A stretch of DNA of 64,000 nt from Liolophura sinensis (taxonomy: Eukaryota > Mollusca > Polyplacophora > Chitonida > Chitonidae). The translations under genes and the position numbers were made by a program. Positions 45,198-58,882 of this stretch are shown piece by piece. Within the stretch, counting starts at the first letter, position 1. The number at the start of each line of letters is the position of its first letter. The DNA is taken from assembly GCF_032854445.1 (NCBI RefSeq), contig NC_088295.1, forward strand, positions 13,937,385 to 14,001,384, in the 5' to 3' direction. The notes beneath the pieces were generated by a model that worked only from the letters and a program-made list of their open reading frames with translations, was not told where the DNA came from and did no database searches.

Positions 45198-48100
45198 TAC
45201 GTGTATAATGTGTAGGCGTCGCCAGACATTTTCTCGTGGTAGTGGACTATCCCAGGCCAAGAGGCTGGTCAAGTATATCATAAACGCATGGGGATTTCAG
45301 GAGATTTCTGGCGACTAAAATTATAATAGGAAATCAGGGTTTTTGTTTGTTCTCCTTTCTTTGTTTTTATTTTGATGAAAAAAATTTTAACATTTGCTGA
45401 CAGGCGGCTTTATGACTATCGTAGTTGGATAGACCAGGTACCGGTCCCGGAAGTTCTGGTCATTGATATATTGATCATTCACACACATGTTTTAGGAGAT
45501 CTTCTGACATGTTTTTTCTTTGGTGTAAATATCATACTAATAACGTTTGCTTATCATTTTTGGTAGTGCACAATGTCCACAGTCACCTTGTAGTCTGTTG
45601 AATGACCCATACACAGTACGTTCATCAAATCTTTTCCACCACACGTGGATCGGGCTGAACATCCGACCTCCTGCATACTAAGTTCTATTCCCGTAGTAAC
45701 CATATCAATTCACTCTTAGCATAGAATGTCCTTTTTTTTTTTAAATAGTTTCTCCTTGTTATCTCTTCTTTCTCCCCCTTGGTAACTTACAAGGTGGGGA
45801 GGTTCTTCGCCCCTGGGAGAAAGATGAAGTATGAAGTCAATGGAATACATCAACTGTTCAGAATTGCCTGGCATAGACTTTCTGTGCAGTATTTATGGTA
45901 TTAAGTTGCTGAACAGGAGTTCAGCTGAACTGACAATAAGCAGATTCCATGAAGCGGTAGCTCACAGTTGTGCAGTTATGTGTTACACAGAACGTTACAG
46001 CTAATTGCAGAGTTACCAGGCAGTTTATTGGCAACTGTGGAGTATTTTCACAAGGTCTGAATCTATGTCGTCGCGGAATCTATGTCGCATGCATGCATCC
46101 ATGCATCCATACATACATGCATACATCCATCCATCCATCCATCCATACATACAAACATACAAACAAACAAACAACATATGTTTGGTACAGTTCAGGGACC
46201 GCACAGTACCTTAGTGCTATGAAAGTTTTCATGTATGAGTCCAATTCCAGAGATCACGCGGTGCTGAAATTGCAAGCGCGGTGTAAGTTTTGTTATTGTG
46301 AGTGACTACAGTGTTGAAGGAGATCAACAGGACATAGTAACTGGTTATTGTCTGTACTTCTGTAAGGGAGTTACATGGCGTTATTGTTGTTTCTGGCTAG
46401 AGTGAAACTGGGAGTGCCTTTTTTGCTTGAGGGCTCAAGGCTTGTCTACGAATAAAGATTTCACAGGCGTTAGAATGCGTTGAAACTTACCTCTCGCTGG
46501 CTAAATTGGTCATGATTTCGTGGTGGTTCTGCCCATCTTCCGGTCATGCACATATGATGAAAATGACTTCATGGATTCGATCTACACGAATCTCAGCGAT
46601 TTGTTAACTTATGCCATAATGCAGCTGTTCAATGATCCCCCCTCCCCTCCAGCTTTTGCTGTTTCGACTGCGACTGTAGATCAGGAAGTTTGTCAGATAT
46701 CTGGTGAAGGTCGTTACCCGAGCACTCGTGTGTCCTTCACCCAAATCCCTTAACGCCGTCACAGAAGTGAAACATTCTGGAGCACGGTGTTAAAGACAAG
46801 TACAAAACATCCAGTGATATCCAGTCATTTTCTATTGACCTGCGCAGGCTGCGTGATTTTTAAGGCCTGTCGTATTGATAACCAGTTCGCCATCATGAAC
46901 CTTTCATACACGATAGAATTGGTATGCGTTTTATTCTACACTATACGGGGCCTTTCTGGTATGGGTGAACCATAATTCAGCTTGGACGGTTGTAAACCCC
47001 ATGCTCTCAGCCGAGTTCATTTACAATTCCTAGCCATCATAGACACCTGTTAAGTTAGTTGTATAGATTCAGACTGATTCCTCAGCATGCCATGCAGGGG
47101 ATTTCTCTGCATGTGGTGTGAGTGATTTGTTAGTATACGATGCAAGTTCTTTCTCAGCATGCGATACAAGCTCTCTTTCGGCATGCGATGCACTTTCTTT
47201 CTCGGTATATGCGATGTAGATTATTTTTTGGGGGCTTACAATGGAGGCTCGAACCGATAACGGGGAACGTGCATAATGATTTGGATGCCACAGAAATGAA
47301 ATATTTCCAGTTTCTGGATAAAAAAATTTATTTTGACAAATCCACCATTTTTTTCATTTCACCTGAAACAAAGAAAAGAAACATCACTTGACTGAAATCA
47401 TGGTTACTGGTGAACATCGGAAATGTAGCAGAGAATAAGATTCAATCTTTATCTTTTATTTCAGTACAGCTGGTTGTGGTATTTGATGTGTTTGAAGGTA
47501 ATGGTTTATACTTACAACTTAACTCTTGCATGACGAAGGCACGTCAAAGACGGAGGTGTCTTTGATACCGATAGTTAGATTTATGTAGCTGTAGATCTGC
47601 ATTAGAGGGTCTGAAATGAAAAATGCATTCACACTTTCTTCTCAAGGAATGTTAGGGGTGGGGTTAACTCTCTATTCTCATCCCAACTGTGTGTGGATTT
47701 TTCGTTTCGTGAAAGAACAAATGCTGTATCATGCTGGGTCCTATTTGGATTGCCGAAACCGAACATTACTGAAATTTATGGTGGTATAACAATTAATCAT
47801 ACTGGCTAACATATACCGTCTATTGTCTCTGATCTTTGGCGCTGTGTTTATTAGCTATGTTTGACTCCACCTAACCGGACGCTGACAGTTAGCATGGTCT
47901 CTGCTAAATGGCAGTGTCAGGATGTCCTTATATATGAACAAGCCAACATAACTGAGATATGCTTGTATAGTGATATTAAAATGTCATACAGACATTGTGG
48001 AATAGAATTTCAACCGTGCACCTAGCTAAAATATCGACTGTATCTTTTACATTAGAATAAAACAAAGTGACGATTGAAACATAAATGACCTGAAGCATTC

Positions 48101-48862
48101 GAAAGGGTGTTGTGTTAAAATATGATACTAGTATACCGGGGGCGTAGGAAGCAAATGAAAAGTGTGGGTGTGGAGGAGGGACAAGCATTATCCCAATCAA
48201 TGAGGCAACCTTCCAGGGGCCGCCATGGCCCGCCAAGACACAGGGAGCCCTTGGATCCTATATAGCCGTATACGCATTTGAGAAAGGCCCTTTTCGACCG
48301 ATTAAAGTAAACAAATGTGCAGATTTAACTTATATTGAAAATTTGTGCGGTCATCTGAAAGGGGAGATAGGGGAGATTGCAAAACCGCAAAAGTGAATTC
48401 CTATCCGGCTTTACGATAAAAATGTAGGGTAAACTTAATATTCTAACGACCGTTGTGATTGAAATCATGCAAGCATGGGTTCCTAACATTTTCCTTAACG
48501 ACGTGATAGCTTCTACAGAGATTAAAATATGTGACCGATATATACGTTAATCTGTTTGAACAAATTAAAAGAAATTCATTCAAGAATGGGTGAAGAAGGC
48601 ACTGAACATTCACGGTTCCGTATTTTTTAAACGAATGTGTCAAAAAAGGGGTGAGGGGGCAGAACATATGCTAGAATTTTAAAAGGGGGGGGGGGGCAGC
48701 ATAGTATACATCACTGTACACTGCCAGGATCACCAGCTTAAGTCACTGTAAACTCCACAATAGCACATCTCCAATCCAGGAGCGATTATCTAGTGTCCTC
48801 CACCTGCACACCTGGCCCTCGTCATGTAAGTTTAACTCCAATCACATCCCCTTGTCACCCAC
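45198..48862. other. No confident gene; simple repeats
   Basis: Holds a CATC/CATA microsatellite (46083-46175), a SINE-like piece at 46660-46790 (GAAACATTCTGGAGCACGGT), and short open frames only. The 3' exons of ependymin-like gene A are expected at the right end of this stretch on the minus strand, but I could not place them. Confidence 0.4.
46083..46175 (+). repeat. CATC/CATA microsatellite
   Basis: Runs of GCATGCATGCATCCATGC, CATCCATCCATCCATC and ACAAACAAACAAAC. Confidence 0.9.
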
Positions 48863-51258
48863 CTCCAGCTACACTGCCCCACAACGCCCGGGTGAACGGC
48901 AGGCATTTGTCCCGTGTGAAGCCGAAAGTCTCGTTAAACGTGGGATTGGCGAGCATGTACATGTCAACGATGGCCTTGTCTGAACCCCCGCCGAACACCA
49001 CCGGGTCTAGCTTTACCGCGCTGTCTGGTAAAAAAAGAGCAACTTCACTAGATCTGCAACATGTCTGTGGGCCTATGTACATATCACAGATTGGAATTCG
49101 TGTATCTGACCGTGTACTGACAATTCTGAACGACATAACTTCACCCACATAGTTTTCACGAATGGGGATATTGAATGAGTGTATTTATCATTGTCAACTG
49201 ACTGATTGGGTATGCATGTAATTAACAGAACTGACTTGTACTTAAACTACCAATTTGAAAACAGATCATGTCTACACGCTGTACGTCTCTCAAGGTGAAA
49301 GTAGAGTGTAATGGCGGACACATCGAAAATTACGAGTATGTATATAATATCTTACATGGAGGGCAAGTCCTTACGAGAGGATAAGGAAGGTCTTTCTTCT
49401 CACACGCACCACTGTCTGGGTGATAAGTGAACTGAGTTTGCTGTACAAACAGATAACGGAAATGTAAAGCAGTAAATGGGTTTCTGATCAGTGAGGTTTG
49501 CTATGCACATGCATGGTAAAGCTATTGCGCTGGTTTCCACATGAAACGCGAAAATACTTTCTTATGGGTAACAGCCTCTTGGTTTATTTCCTAGCAAAGT
49601 TTCGGTGTGGATCTTACTTCAGTATAGATGGGCGTATTTAATACAAGTCCAAAAATAGGCCAAGATCACTATAGTTTTTCCTTATGACAAGGTGTAAGTT
49701 GGGTGAACTTTGGTTGAAGTTATGAATGAAACTGAAGTCGTGCATACAGTGACCCGTTGAGCAGTTCCCTTGACTATATGTATGATGAACTGATACAGCT
49801 TTGTGTGGCTATTTTCCTAATTGCTGCGTTTCTTTTTAACTGTACACATGTTTATATCCTATATTTTGCTACACAGAAAAGAAATAGAAATAAAAGGATT
49901 TATATGGTTGATAATTGCCTTTCACTGGGATATGAGGATATCCAAAAACTTATCATCGTACCTGCTCAATAATTTTTCCCTTAGTTATGTATACATTTGA
50001 AGGAAATATTACCTGGTCAAAAATGTTACACTACACATCACAACACATTGCCAGAAGAGGTCATAATAAACAAGCAATAAATAATTAACCTTTTTGTAGT
50101 CTTTAAGGACTCGGAACTGAGTGTTGACAAGCCCAGCGTTCAGGTTGGAGAAAGTAGCTTCCCTCTGATTGGTGAAATCAAAGTGCGTCTCGGTAGTACC
50201 CTGCCAAAATGTCATTCTGATATAAGTAATACCCATGTAAATCTCCAGTAAAGGACATAAAGATTGTTTAGTTATTATGTGGGTCATGCACCTGTCAGTG
50301 CAACTGTAGTGGTAAACTGGTATGGATGGCATATGGACCAAACGCAAAAAGACATCATCAGCCCAAGAAAAGTAATCCCATTGAAAGCCGCTGATTTTGA
50401 AAAAATGAAGTTGCCATGAAGTTAACATTTAATAAAGGACAATTAATACATCTGAAGGAGGCCAAGCCCCTGTGACCCGTGGAACAGCAAGAGTATCCGT
50501 ATGTGTACAAGTGTACAGTGCAAAGGTTCTGAGGAAACTTGGGTAGCTTACCAGGTAAAGTTTTCAGAAAACTCTTCAGTCGGCTAAGCAAGCCATTTTA
50601 CAGGATATTTAACAAAACAAATCATGAAGATATGACCCAGGACACAAAGGAGAACAATAAATGCAACCATACACATCATATATTTACTATGTATACACCT
50701 TCCATGGCCGAGGTGGTTAGCACGCCAGCGCGGCGCAATAACAAAGAAACCTCTAACCAATGCGGTCGCTGTGAGTTCAAGTCCAGCTGGCTTCTTCTCT
50801 GGGGGAAGGTGTGACAGCAACCTGCGGACGGTCGTGGGTTTTCCACGGGGTCTGACCAGATTTCTCCCACCATAATGTTGGCCGCAGTCATATAAGTGAA
50901 ACATTCTTGAGTATGGCGTAAGACACCAATCAAATAAATAAATACACATCCAGTTTAAGGATGTCACCACCACCTTCCCACGTCATTACAATACCTTGCC
51001 CAATCACCTCACTTCATAACGGAGAAGTGAGAAAAACCAAATCACCCTTTATCATCCCATTTCCTCAGACATGCATTACTTGTATTTCCCTAAGTTCATG
51101 TCACTGACCGTTTCTGCTCCTGGTGGGTGTCCCGGTGTAGCGTACCCCTCAAGCATTTGGATAGTGCCTTCCCATTGGTCAGGAGCGCAGCAGTACGGGC
51201 CATGCCCAAGCACATACCCTAAACATGCCAAAAGACACAGAGTTAATAGGACCCTCAT
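48863..51258 (-). CDS. Ependymin-related secreted protein A, 5' four exons
   Basis: Exons on the minus strand: 51109-51258, 50090-50200, 49356-49440 and 48863-49024, with phases 0,0,1 matching genes B and C. Exon 1 encodes a signal peptide (MRVLLTLCLLACLGYVLG) then PYCCAPDQWEG, the family start. Exon 2 has HFDFTNQREATFSN, exon 3 TQFTYHPDSGACEKKDL and TCPP, exon 4 VVFGGGSDKAIVDMYM and RDKCLPF. Ependymins are secreted, Cys-paired glycoproteins with a lipid-binding-like fold; roles in invertebrates are varied and mostly unknown. It is the most diverged of the four copies. Exons 5 and 6 were not found, so the 3' end is open. The exon 1 donor is GTCAGT, a weaker form. Confidence 0.8.
50699..50945 (+). 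mobile_element. SINE family A copy in intron 1 of ependymin-like A
   Basis: Head CCATGGCCGAGGTGGTTAGC, B box GTGAGTTCAAGTCCAGC, core CCTGCGGACGGTCGTGGG and AATA tail, antisense to the gene. Confidence 0.85.
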
Positions 51259-51555
51259 GCTCCTTTCTTGTCTTATCGTATATCGTCTTTACAGTACTGT
51301 CTACGGGAAAACACTGGCCAGGTTAACATGTGACAATGTATATATGCATGATAGAGAAAACCAGCTGACGTTTCACTTAATCTTTGTCACTTTCTCCACT
51401 ACTAAGCAAATTTGGAGAACACTTGTTTATTGGACCATGGTAGATAACAGATGGTCATCCAATAAATGTGACGTGTAGACGAATACCCCGCAACCTGAAC
51501 TCCTTAATCAGTAAGTAAATATTGTGCTATCACTCAAAACTATGATTTAAGTGAA

Positions 51556-51822
51556 ATTTATTTATTTATTTGATTGGTGTTTTACGCCGTACTCAAGAAT
51601 ATTTCACTTATACGACGGCGGTCAGCATTATGGTGGGTGGAAACCGGGCAGAGCCCGGGGGAAACCCACGACCATCCGCAGGTTGCTGGTAGACCTTCCC
51701 ACATACGGCCGGAGAGGAAGCCAGCATGAGCTGGACTTGAGCTCACAGCGACCGCATTGGTGAGAGGCTCCTGGGCCATTACGCTGCGCTAGCGCGCTAA
51801 CCGACTGAACCACGGAGGCCCC
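51556..51822 (-). mobile_element. SINE family A, full copy with TSD
   Basis: A full-length complement copy from an AATA tail to GGGGCCTCCGTGG head. TAAGTGAAA lies at both ends (about 51547 and 51826). Upstream of ependymin-like A. Confidence 0.9.
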
Positions 51823-51978
51823 ATATAAGTGAAACGCACCTTCGTAAAATCAGGTCCAGTTCACTTGCAATACTGTCTCAGTTCGACGCAGAGTGCTTGT
51901 GTTTCGGACATTTGCTCTTTGGAATTCGTACCTATCTCATCTTAAGTAACCCCTATATACGTGTTTCATTCAAAACAG

Positions 51979-51981
<3 letters not shown>

Positions 51982-52070
<89 letters not shown>
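51982..52070. repeat. (TA)n microsatellite, about 44 units
   Basis: Uninterrupted alternating T and A. The repeated Tyr-Ile frames across it are not genes. Confidence 0.98.
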
Positions 52071-52073
<3 letters not shown>

Positions 52074-53941
52074 CGAGCAAAATGGGGGGAGGGGGGATGC
52101 TGCTGTATATTGCAGTCTGATTAGTTGTTTAGCCTACAACTCCAACAATACTACACCCATCGACACCTTATTTGGCGTTTACATTCAACGTCACAACTTA
52201 ATATATGTACTATAAAAAAACTGTCGCTTAACCCCGGGTCAGCAGAGATACATATATCGTGTTGAATGCGCCGGGCACACTCCTTACGTCTTTCATGATT
52301 ACTGATTACTGATGAATGTTTCTCTTGACAAGACTATGCCTTGAGTTTTGTCCAGCTGCACTGTACCAAATGTTGATGTTTTACTCATCCATTTGGTCTA
52401 TTTTTATTTTTGTTTTGGTAACACCGTTCGTTCTAACTCTAAGATCGGTTGGCTATATGTTCTTCTGTGACTATCAAACAATCAATCGAATAAAATTTTA
52501 ATAGTGTTATCTTCTTAGTTTTATTCATTACAAACTTTGCACGAGTTTATCCTTCTCAGGCCAATGTCGAGTTTGGCCGTCTCGTATCGAAGAGAAGTTT
52601 TGTTGTTGTCGATCAGTCAGGTACATTTGTGTTTATCATTACGAGATGATATGAAGTCATAATTACTGTAAGATTCACGAAAATATGTGTTTGTAGCGGA
52701 AAGCTCTGGTATGTTTAGGACAGTAAATTCGAAAAGATCGAGTTCCAGATTTGCGAATGGAACAGTCCAGATCTGTACTCGCTACTTCGATCTCTGTAAT
52801 ACAGGGTGAGGTAGCGAGGTTGCGGTGGAGAGAGGGGGGAGGCAGCAAAGAGAGGTAGCAAGGTATTCTCCGTAGGCTTCCATATGAATGCACTAACTCA
52901 CTGTTGACTCACACTCTTAGTGAGAGTAGTACAGCGCGTGTGCATATTGGTATGCAATCAGCTAAACCACTTGGCGGCTACATAGCGCTGGTTTAGCTAC
53001 ATGGTGAGGGACAGTGGTTTTCTCCGGCCCCGGCCTGGTATCCGACAACCATAATCCTTTCTATCTTTGTACAAGTGAGATTGGGGCCTGGCGGATTAAC
53101 CATCTGTAGCTTTGGTCTAATGCTGTGCCAGACAAATGAGGTCGGAAACTCGGATAATGATACTCCATGTGCGACTCTAAACGAGATGGCGGAGAAACAT
53201 TAGGCGGAAAAATATGATGGATTCAAAACTTTAAATCTGTCAATAATGTCTTTTTGTAAACCTTGCATATGTGAAACGAGCTGCCATGCTGGGTCTATAA
53301 TGAAGCCCACTAAGCATGTTGTTTTCTACGTGCTAACATTGGCATGCTTGTTACTCCTACAGTGAAATACTGCATTCCGAGAAGAGATACCAGCCCTTGC
53401 CACACTTACGAAATCATAAAAAACCCTAAAGCTCACGCTATACTAGCTGCATTATCCACAAGCCTGAAGTTTTTGTACTAAAATCTGCTCTTAAAGGTAA
53501 TGGTCTAGGTGCGCATTGCTGTCCTGGTACCAGAGCCTGGCAAATGCGGTTGTTGGGAGTGTGAAGACCAGAAACCGAGATGGTCCACTCTTTTGTGTGC
53601 ATGCTCGATGTTACGAATGCCACATGGCTCCACAAGGTTGTATATGTATACCAGTTTACCAAGTGTCGGCAAAATTCAAAGATCGCATGTGATAGCACAC
53701 GGTCAGCTGAGATAATTTTTTAATTCAACTGTCAGCTGAAGAACTGTGGTGTTTCGAAGATTTCTATGGTGCCTTTGTGGCTGTAAGTTTTAGAGCCACA
53801 GTGTTACACACTGAGCTAAAACATAACCTGTTCAAACCTTCTCCTCTCACACAGCATTCTTAGTTACACCATTCAATAGATATTTTTATTGATAGCGAAT
53901 GAAGCTTGTCCTCGGACTCAACTGTCCCAGCCGATCGTCTT
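52071..53941. other. No gene seen
   Basis: Spacer between ependymin-like A and the 3' end of B. An AATAAA for B lies on the minus strand at 53885-53890. Confidence 0.45.
53885..53890 (-). terminator. Poly(A) signal of ependymin-like B
   Basis: AATAAA on the minus strand, 52 bases after the stop codon. Confidence 0.6.
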
Positions 53942-56900
53942 CTAGGCTTGTCGTTTACGGATCTCGTGGAGATGGTGCGCCACTGTGTATCCATCGATTG
54001 GCTGAAACAGCAATTATTATTTGTAAAGTAATTTTAACTGTGTCTAAACAAGCGTGTCTAAAAATGTGACATAAGCCTTGAAGGAAATATTTAAAAGAAA
54101 AGACAACAAATAATGTAACGTTAGTTATTTGGAAATATGTGTGAACACAGACCTAAACGGCCACAAACAGTTTGTTCTGACATGCTTGTTAATTTTATAA
54201 ATCATGTTTTAATCCGGAATATTTGCGAGGCCGTGGGGTACGCCTTGCTAGAAAAACCGGGTAACACGTACCCCCACGCTCATATGACTAGAAGACAAAG
54301 CAGAGTTCAGAAGGCGTCAGCGGAAACAGCTCTCAAGTTATAGAATAAAACGCGACTGAATTGTTTAACCTGCTACAAAAGGGCGGAGCTTTCGATTTTC
54401 TCTATATATGTGGAGGTTTTTGCTTCATTTGGCCTGCGATATTTCAGTTATGGGACAACCCAAAAATAAAAAGGTATGGTTTTTACTTTTTCTTCATCGA
54501 TGCATATATACATTTGGTCTGGAGTTGTCTTTTCTTTAAAATGACGGGCACATTTATGCGCTTCACGAATGTTGTTTTAAATGGAATGCAGACTTATGCT
54601 TGCATTAAATGAAAAGGATGGCCATTGGCAAGGTGAATTAAAACGCGTATACGTATCTTATATAAGTTGTAAAGATTTACTGAGTTGCAAAGATTTAATA
54701 AGTTATAATTTAAGCATTTCAAATCAGATGTATAGTCTTACATCATGAGAGGAGGGAGCCTGACAATGTCCTGGTAAGTCAAATATGCTTTGAGATTTGA
54801 TCCCAACTGTCAATCCAGTGATTCCGTATGCGATGATAGCATCAGCTGTAAGGAAAGCAAACATCGTCATGCATGACGTTATCAGTTTGGCGGCGTATTA
54901 AAACTCCGTAACATTCAAACTACATCTCCGCCTGTGGTCTTTATATGAGATCTAGCAGAGCCGAACAAGAAACTGAATGGACATAACATATTATTAACAC
55001 GGCAATATAACTAAGACAGCAACAATATTTTCAGTTGACCTGTGTTAGCTGATCTTTCTCTCCGTGCGAAATGTACACTATACATAAAGATTTTAACTTT
55101 ATACTTTTAATGTCTTTTTACATTCACCAGCCCTCACTGACAATAAGCGGCCGACGTCGTGGCCGTTTGGACTATCTTGCGCTTGCCGGGGACCAATTCA
55201 GTTGGCTTCCACCAACATGGGGAGTACAGCCGTACATCACCTATAAAAAAGGTCCTCACAACATGCCTAAAGTTAGTGGTTTACTCCTGGCATTCCGGTT
55301 TCCTCCACCCGAAAAACTTACAACAATTCTATGAGTGAAACATCATAAATAAATAAGTAAATTCACTTTCATAGTTTTTGTATTTCATTTATCTAAATAA
55401 AATCTTCCTACGGGAAAGTCTTTCGGTTATCAGTTATTTGTTAGCGTTTGACTCCATCTTGAATGACAAAAACTCCAAAACATCACATTATTTAACTGAA
55501 AGCACTGGCCTTGATCTTTGTCCCTGTCCGACCTATCACACACATACACAAGGATATCAGATCACGGTGTAACAGTATTTTAGTATTACATACAGCTATC
55601 GGTAATGATTTATTTATGTATTTGATTGGTGTTTTACGCCGTGCTCAAGAATCTTTAACTTATACGACGACTTCCAGGATTACGGTGGGAGGAAACCCAG
55701 CAGAGCCCGGGGGAAGCCCACGACCATCCAGGTTGCTGGCAGACCTTTCCAGTTGTCAATAATGTATATGATCTAAATGAAGGCAGTACTTAAAGGCAAA
55801 CAGCATCACAACTTACTGCAATCACCCGTTTTGCACTGGGAAATAGTGCCTGCATCCGCCCCAAAGGTTCCCACAATTCCTTCGGTTACAGGGTAACATC
55901 CGTTCTGTGTCATGGTGATAGAGAAGCGTACGTTGGAAAGAGCGTATGTCCACGCATCCATCATCAGCTTATCCCGACCCACTCCGAAATAAATGGCCCC
56001 AGTGTAATTAGCATTGGCTGTCCAATACAGTAACAAAAGAAAAACAAAATTAGAAACCCTATAGGCCGTATTGCTATATTGATGCTTTAGGTAATGTTTT
56101 TCATATTTCGATTGAAACGCACAGACTTACCTGGGATACAGTTACTTGGCATCTTGCCAGTTATTGCCACCTTAGAGCAACTGGTAGAGTTGAACTTCCA
56201 CTGGACGTGCTGTGTATATATCAAACAGAAATATAAGAGGACCATAACTAAACTGATAGATATCTGTTAGTCTTAAACAAAGGCTTTCATTATTTGCATG
56301 CGTTTACACCAATAATATGAATCTATCTGAATGAATCGCACAATTAGTTCAAATAATTCATGAATTATCTTTTACAACAAAACGTCAAACGTGTAGAAAA
56401 TATAGAGAACGCTCTGTCTCGATTGTTAGCTGTTTTACGAAAAGCAAAGATGAGCAAGCCTTTCAATGATAAAAGTGCAAGAAAGAAAATTTTTCCCAAG
56501 TCGTGAAGAACGTACATTAGCGTAGTCGTTGTGGACGGTGGTAATTGGGAGGTGCACTCCGTCAGCGTACAGGTTAGTGGTAATGACCATCCTCTGATTA
56601 AGGGCATCGTAGGATACTATGTCCACACCCTGGCAAGCACAAAATCGTAGATCGATGGGTTTTTTTAAAGAACACTTGGTACGTGAATGTAATAAAACTA
56701 AATCGAAGACACGTGGTACGTGAGGTCAAAAGATGTGATTTAGTCACCTAGCAAATATTGCTTTTATGACGGATTTTTTTCAGTTTGTTGCAAAATTAAA
56801 GGAGCCGTACATAACTGGCCTAACCGTTAACGTTATGATAAACTATAGAGAAAAAGCTGTGAGTTGTTTCACCCAGCGCATGTGCACTGTGTTATGTACA

Positions 56901-58017
56901 CGTCAATACGATGATCACGTCGTGTCTACAATAATGAACCCATACATAAGCTCAGTTTTGTATATAAGCTATATAAGCTGAAGACCACCTTGATGCCATG
57001 GCTAGATATCTCCATGATATATACATATTTGGTGACAGCTTGGATTACCTTAAGATCACCTGAACTCTGATTATTACCCATTTCTACATGTAGGACGAAA
57101 TCAAGTTGGGTCACCTTTACTATTACGCTAATGTATCTCTATAACAGGCCTATATGTAGTCTATGACAATTACGTTTCTCTTAGCCTAGCCTAAGATATA
57201 TAGCTATATGTTGCCCAATGTTTGTGTTTACATGCCCATGTGGGCTCTTGTGTTTAATGAGGAAGGTTAAGTGTGCCTATGATCCTGCAAAAACTGCCCC
57301 ACTGATTTATTTATTTATTTGATTGGTGTTTTACGCCGTACTTAAGAATATTTCACTTATACGACGGCGGCCAGCATTGCAGAGCCCGGGGGAAACCCAC
57401 GACCATTCACAGGTTGCTGGCACACCTTCCTACGTACGGTCGGAGAAGCAGCCAGCATGAGCTGGACTTGAACTCACAGCGGCCGCATTGGTGAGAGGTT
57501 CCTGGGTCACTACTACACTGAAGTGAGTGCCTAGGGTTTAACGTCTTACTTTACAATTTTTCAGTCATATACGAACGATACTAAAAATGTATCAGTTCGT
57601 ACACTACTGAATATGAAAAAGTAGAAAACGGTTTGGTGATTTGTCACGTACCTGGCGAAGGCGAATGGTTTATTCCAGGCACATATATTTCCTCTACCAT
57701 GAATTGACCGTCATCGTATAAGTTATAAATTCTTGAGTACAGCGTTTAACAGCAGTGAAATAAATAAATAACAAACGTACTTCAAGCGTGGCTTAAATAT
57801 CATTTCTCATATTTTGTGAAGACTTTAAAAAGGGCATTAAAAGTCGGGCTATTGTAGTACCCTAAGAGAAGTTTACCTGGATTAACCCCGCAGCGTGTGT
57901 GTTGGGTTTGTAATAGCCCTCGATTTGTCCCAGGTACGCTTCCCATTGTATGGGTGCGCAACAGTGATGCTGAGCCTGGGTGAGACCGAGAAGAGACAAG
58001 AGCAGGGGCAACAGCAT
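53942..58017 (-). CDS. Ependymin-related secreted protein B, complete
   Basis: Six exons on the minus strand: 57877-58017, 56516-56629, 56131-56209, 55817-56017, 54742-54845 and 53942-54001. All have GT-AG borders, phases 0,0,1,1,0, and give 232 aa, a normal size for the family. The start gives a signal peptide (MLLPLLLSLLGLTQAQ) followed by HHCCAPIQWEAYLGQIEGYY. Next come SYDALNQRMVITTNL (the D-x-x-NQR block of ependymins), VQWKFNSTSCSKV, SNCIP, YFGVGRDKLMMDAWTY, NGCYPVTEG, ISQCKTGDC, ITGLTVGIKSQSIFDLPGHC and HHLHEIRKRQA. The Cys set expected of a secreted, disulfide-bonded ependymin is present, and NST is an N-glycosylation site. It is the best intact member of the cluster and the reference for the others. 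Confidence 0.93.
55606..55757 (-). mobile_element. SINE family A fragment in intron 4 of ependymin-like B
   Basis: GTTTTACGCCGTGCTCAAGA to GAGCCCGGGGGAAGCCCACG and GGTTGCTGGCAGACC; same strand as the gene. Confidence 0.8.
57304..57520 (-). mobile_element. SINE family A copy joined to a SINE family B tail
   Basis: Complement copy from AATA tail to GAGAGGTTCCTGGGTCACT. At 57521-57590 it abuts a SINE B tail in the same orientation (GTGAGTGCCTAGGGTTTAAC). A further SINE A 3' piece lies at 57640-57770 on the plus strand. All in intron 1 of ependymin-like B. Confidence 0.8.
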
Positions 58018-58644
58018 GGCTTGTGGCTTCAGTATGACACCCAGTACCAAACTACAATTCACAGTGCTGTTAAAACATATGGTACTCTTCACGTACCTAA
58101 AACCCGTCCTTATCTATCGGTTATCTCCAAAATCTCACACACTCCGTGACCTGGGGTGTGACCGCACACCCTCTGATACCTGGAATCTATCACGACTGAC
58201 CCTTAAACTGAACTTTTTTGTTGTTGACTAAAAGTCCACTATGACTATGTCTTTCAATGAATGACATACGTGTTATTTAACTTTATAATGTCACGTCTCT
58301 TATTGTCATTATGTTATTAGTCGACCCACACTTTTTTCTGATTATTCTGACTCTTCACATAAATAATAGTTTCAATCTGATGAGCTATTTTCGACATTTA
58401 CGGCATTTGCGACATTTCCAACTAACACCACAGTCTCCCATGTAAGTGAGATGGCACATTTTTATACAAAAGAAATCACCTGATCAAAAGTCATCTGGAT
58501 CGTAGCCGAACGTATTGAGTCCAGGAAACTATGTTAACTATGAAATATTGTAGTCAGCCGCACATCAATGTGTATGGTGGTGGGAAAGGAGGAGCGAGGG
58601 GGTATGGGGGTGGGGGTATATGGAAAGGTTGGAGGTGCTGACAA
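58018..58644. other. Upstream region of ependymin-like B; nothing else seen
   Basis: Contains the promoter of B by position. A G-rich tract (GGGGGTATGGGGGTGGGGG) lies near 58597-58616. Confidence 0.4.
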
Positions 58645-58882
58645 ACCAGCATTTAATTGAGAATTGTGCGAATTGATAAATGATTTTTTGGAATTGATAA
58701 GTACATTATTGATAAATATTTATCAATATCGATAAATATTTAATCCATACAAAATTATTTTATCGATAGTAATAATTAAGTTATAGATATGAATAATTTA
58801 TTCATCGATATCTATAATTCATTTATTGTCAATAAATACAACTTCATGTATACTAATTATGGATTAAATGTTAATTTGGTCC
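58645..58882. mobile_element. MITE, second copy of the ATCGAT palindrome family
   Basis: Right end AAATGTTAATTTGGTCC (58866-58882) matches the 17-bp terminal repeat at 10627-10643 with one change. The interior has GATAAATATTTATCAATATC and similar words. The left end (AACCAGCATTTAATTGAGAA) is diverged. Confidence 0.7.

Noticed and set aside
48443-48667. Candidate exon 5 of ependymin-like A after an acceptor near 48520
   Set aside because: The phase could fit, but the translated words do not resemble the exon 5 of B or D.
51897-52215. Open frames of alternating Tyr and Ile
   Set aside because: They are translations of a (TA)n microsatellite.
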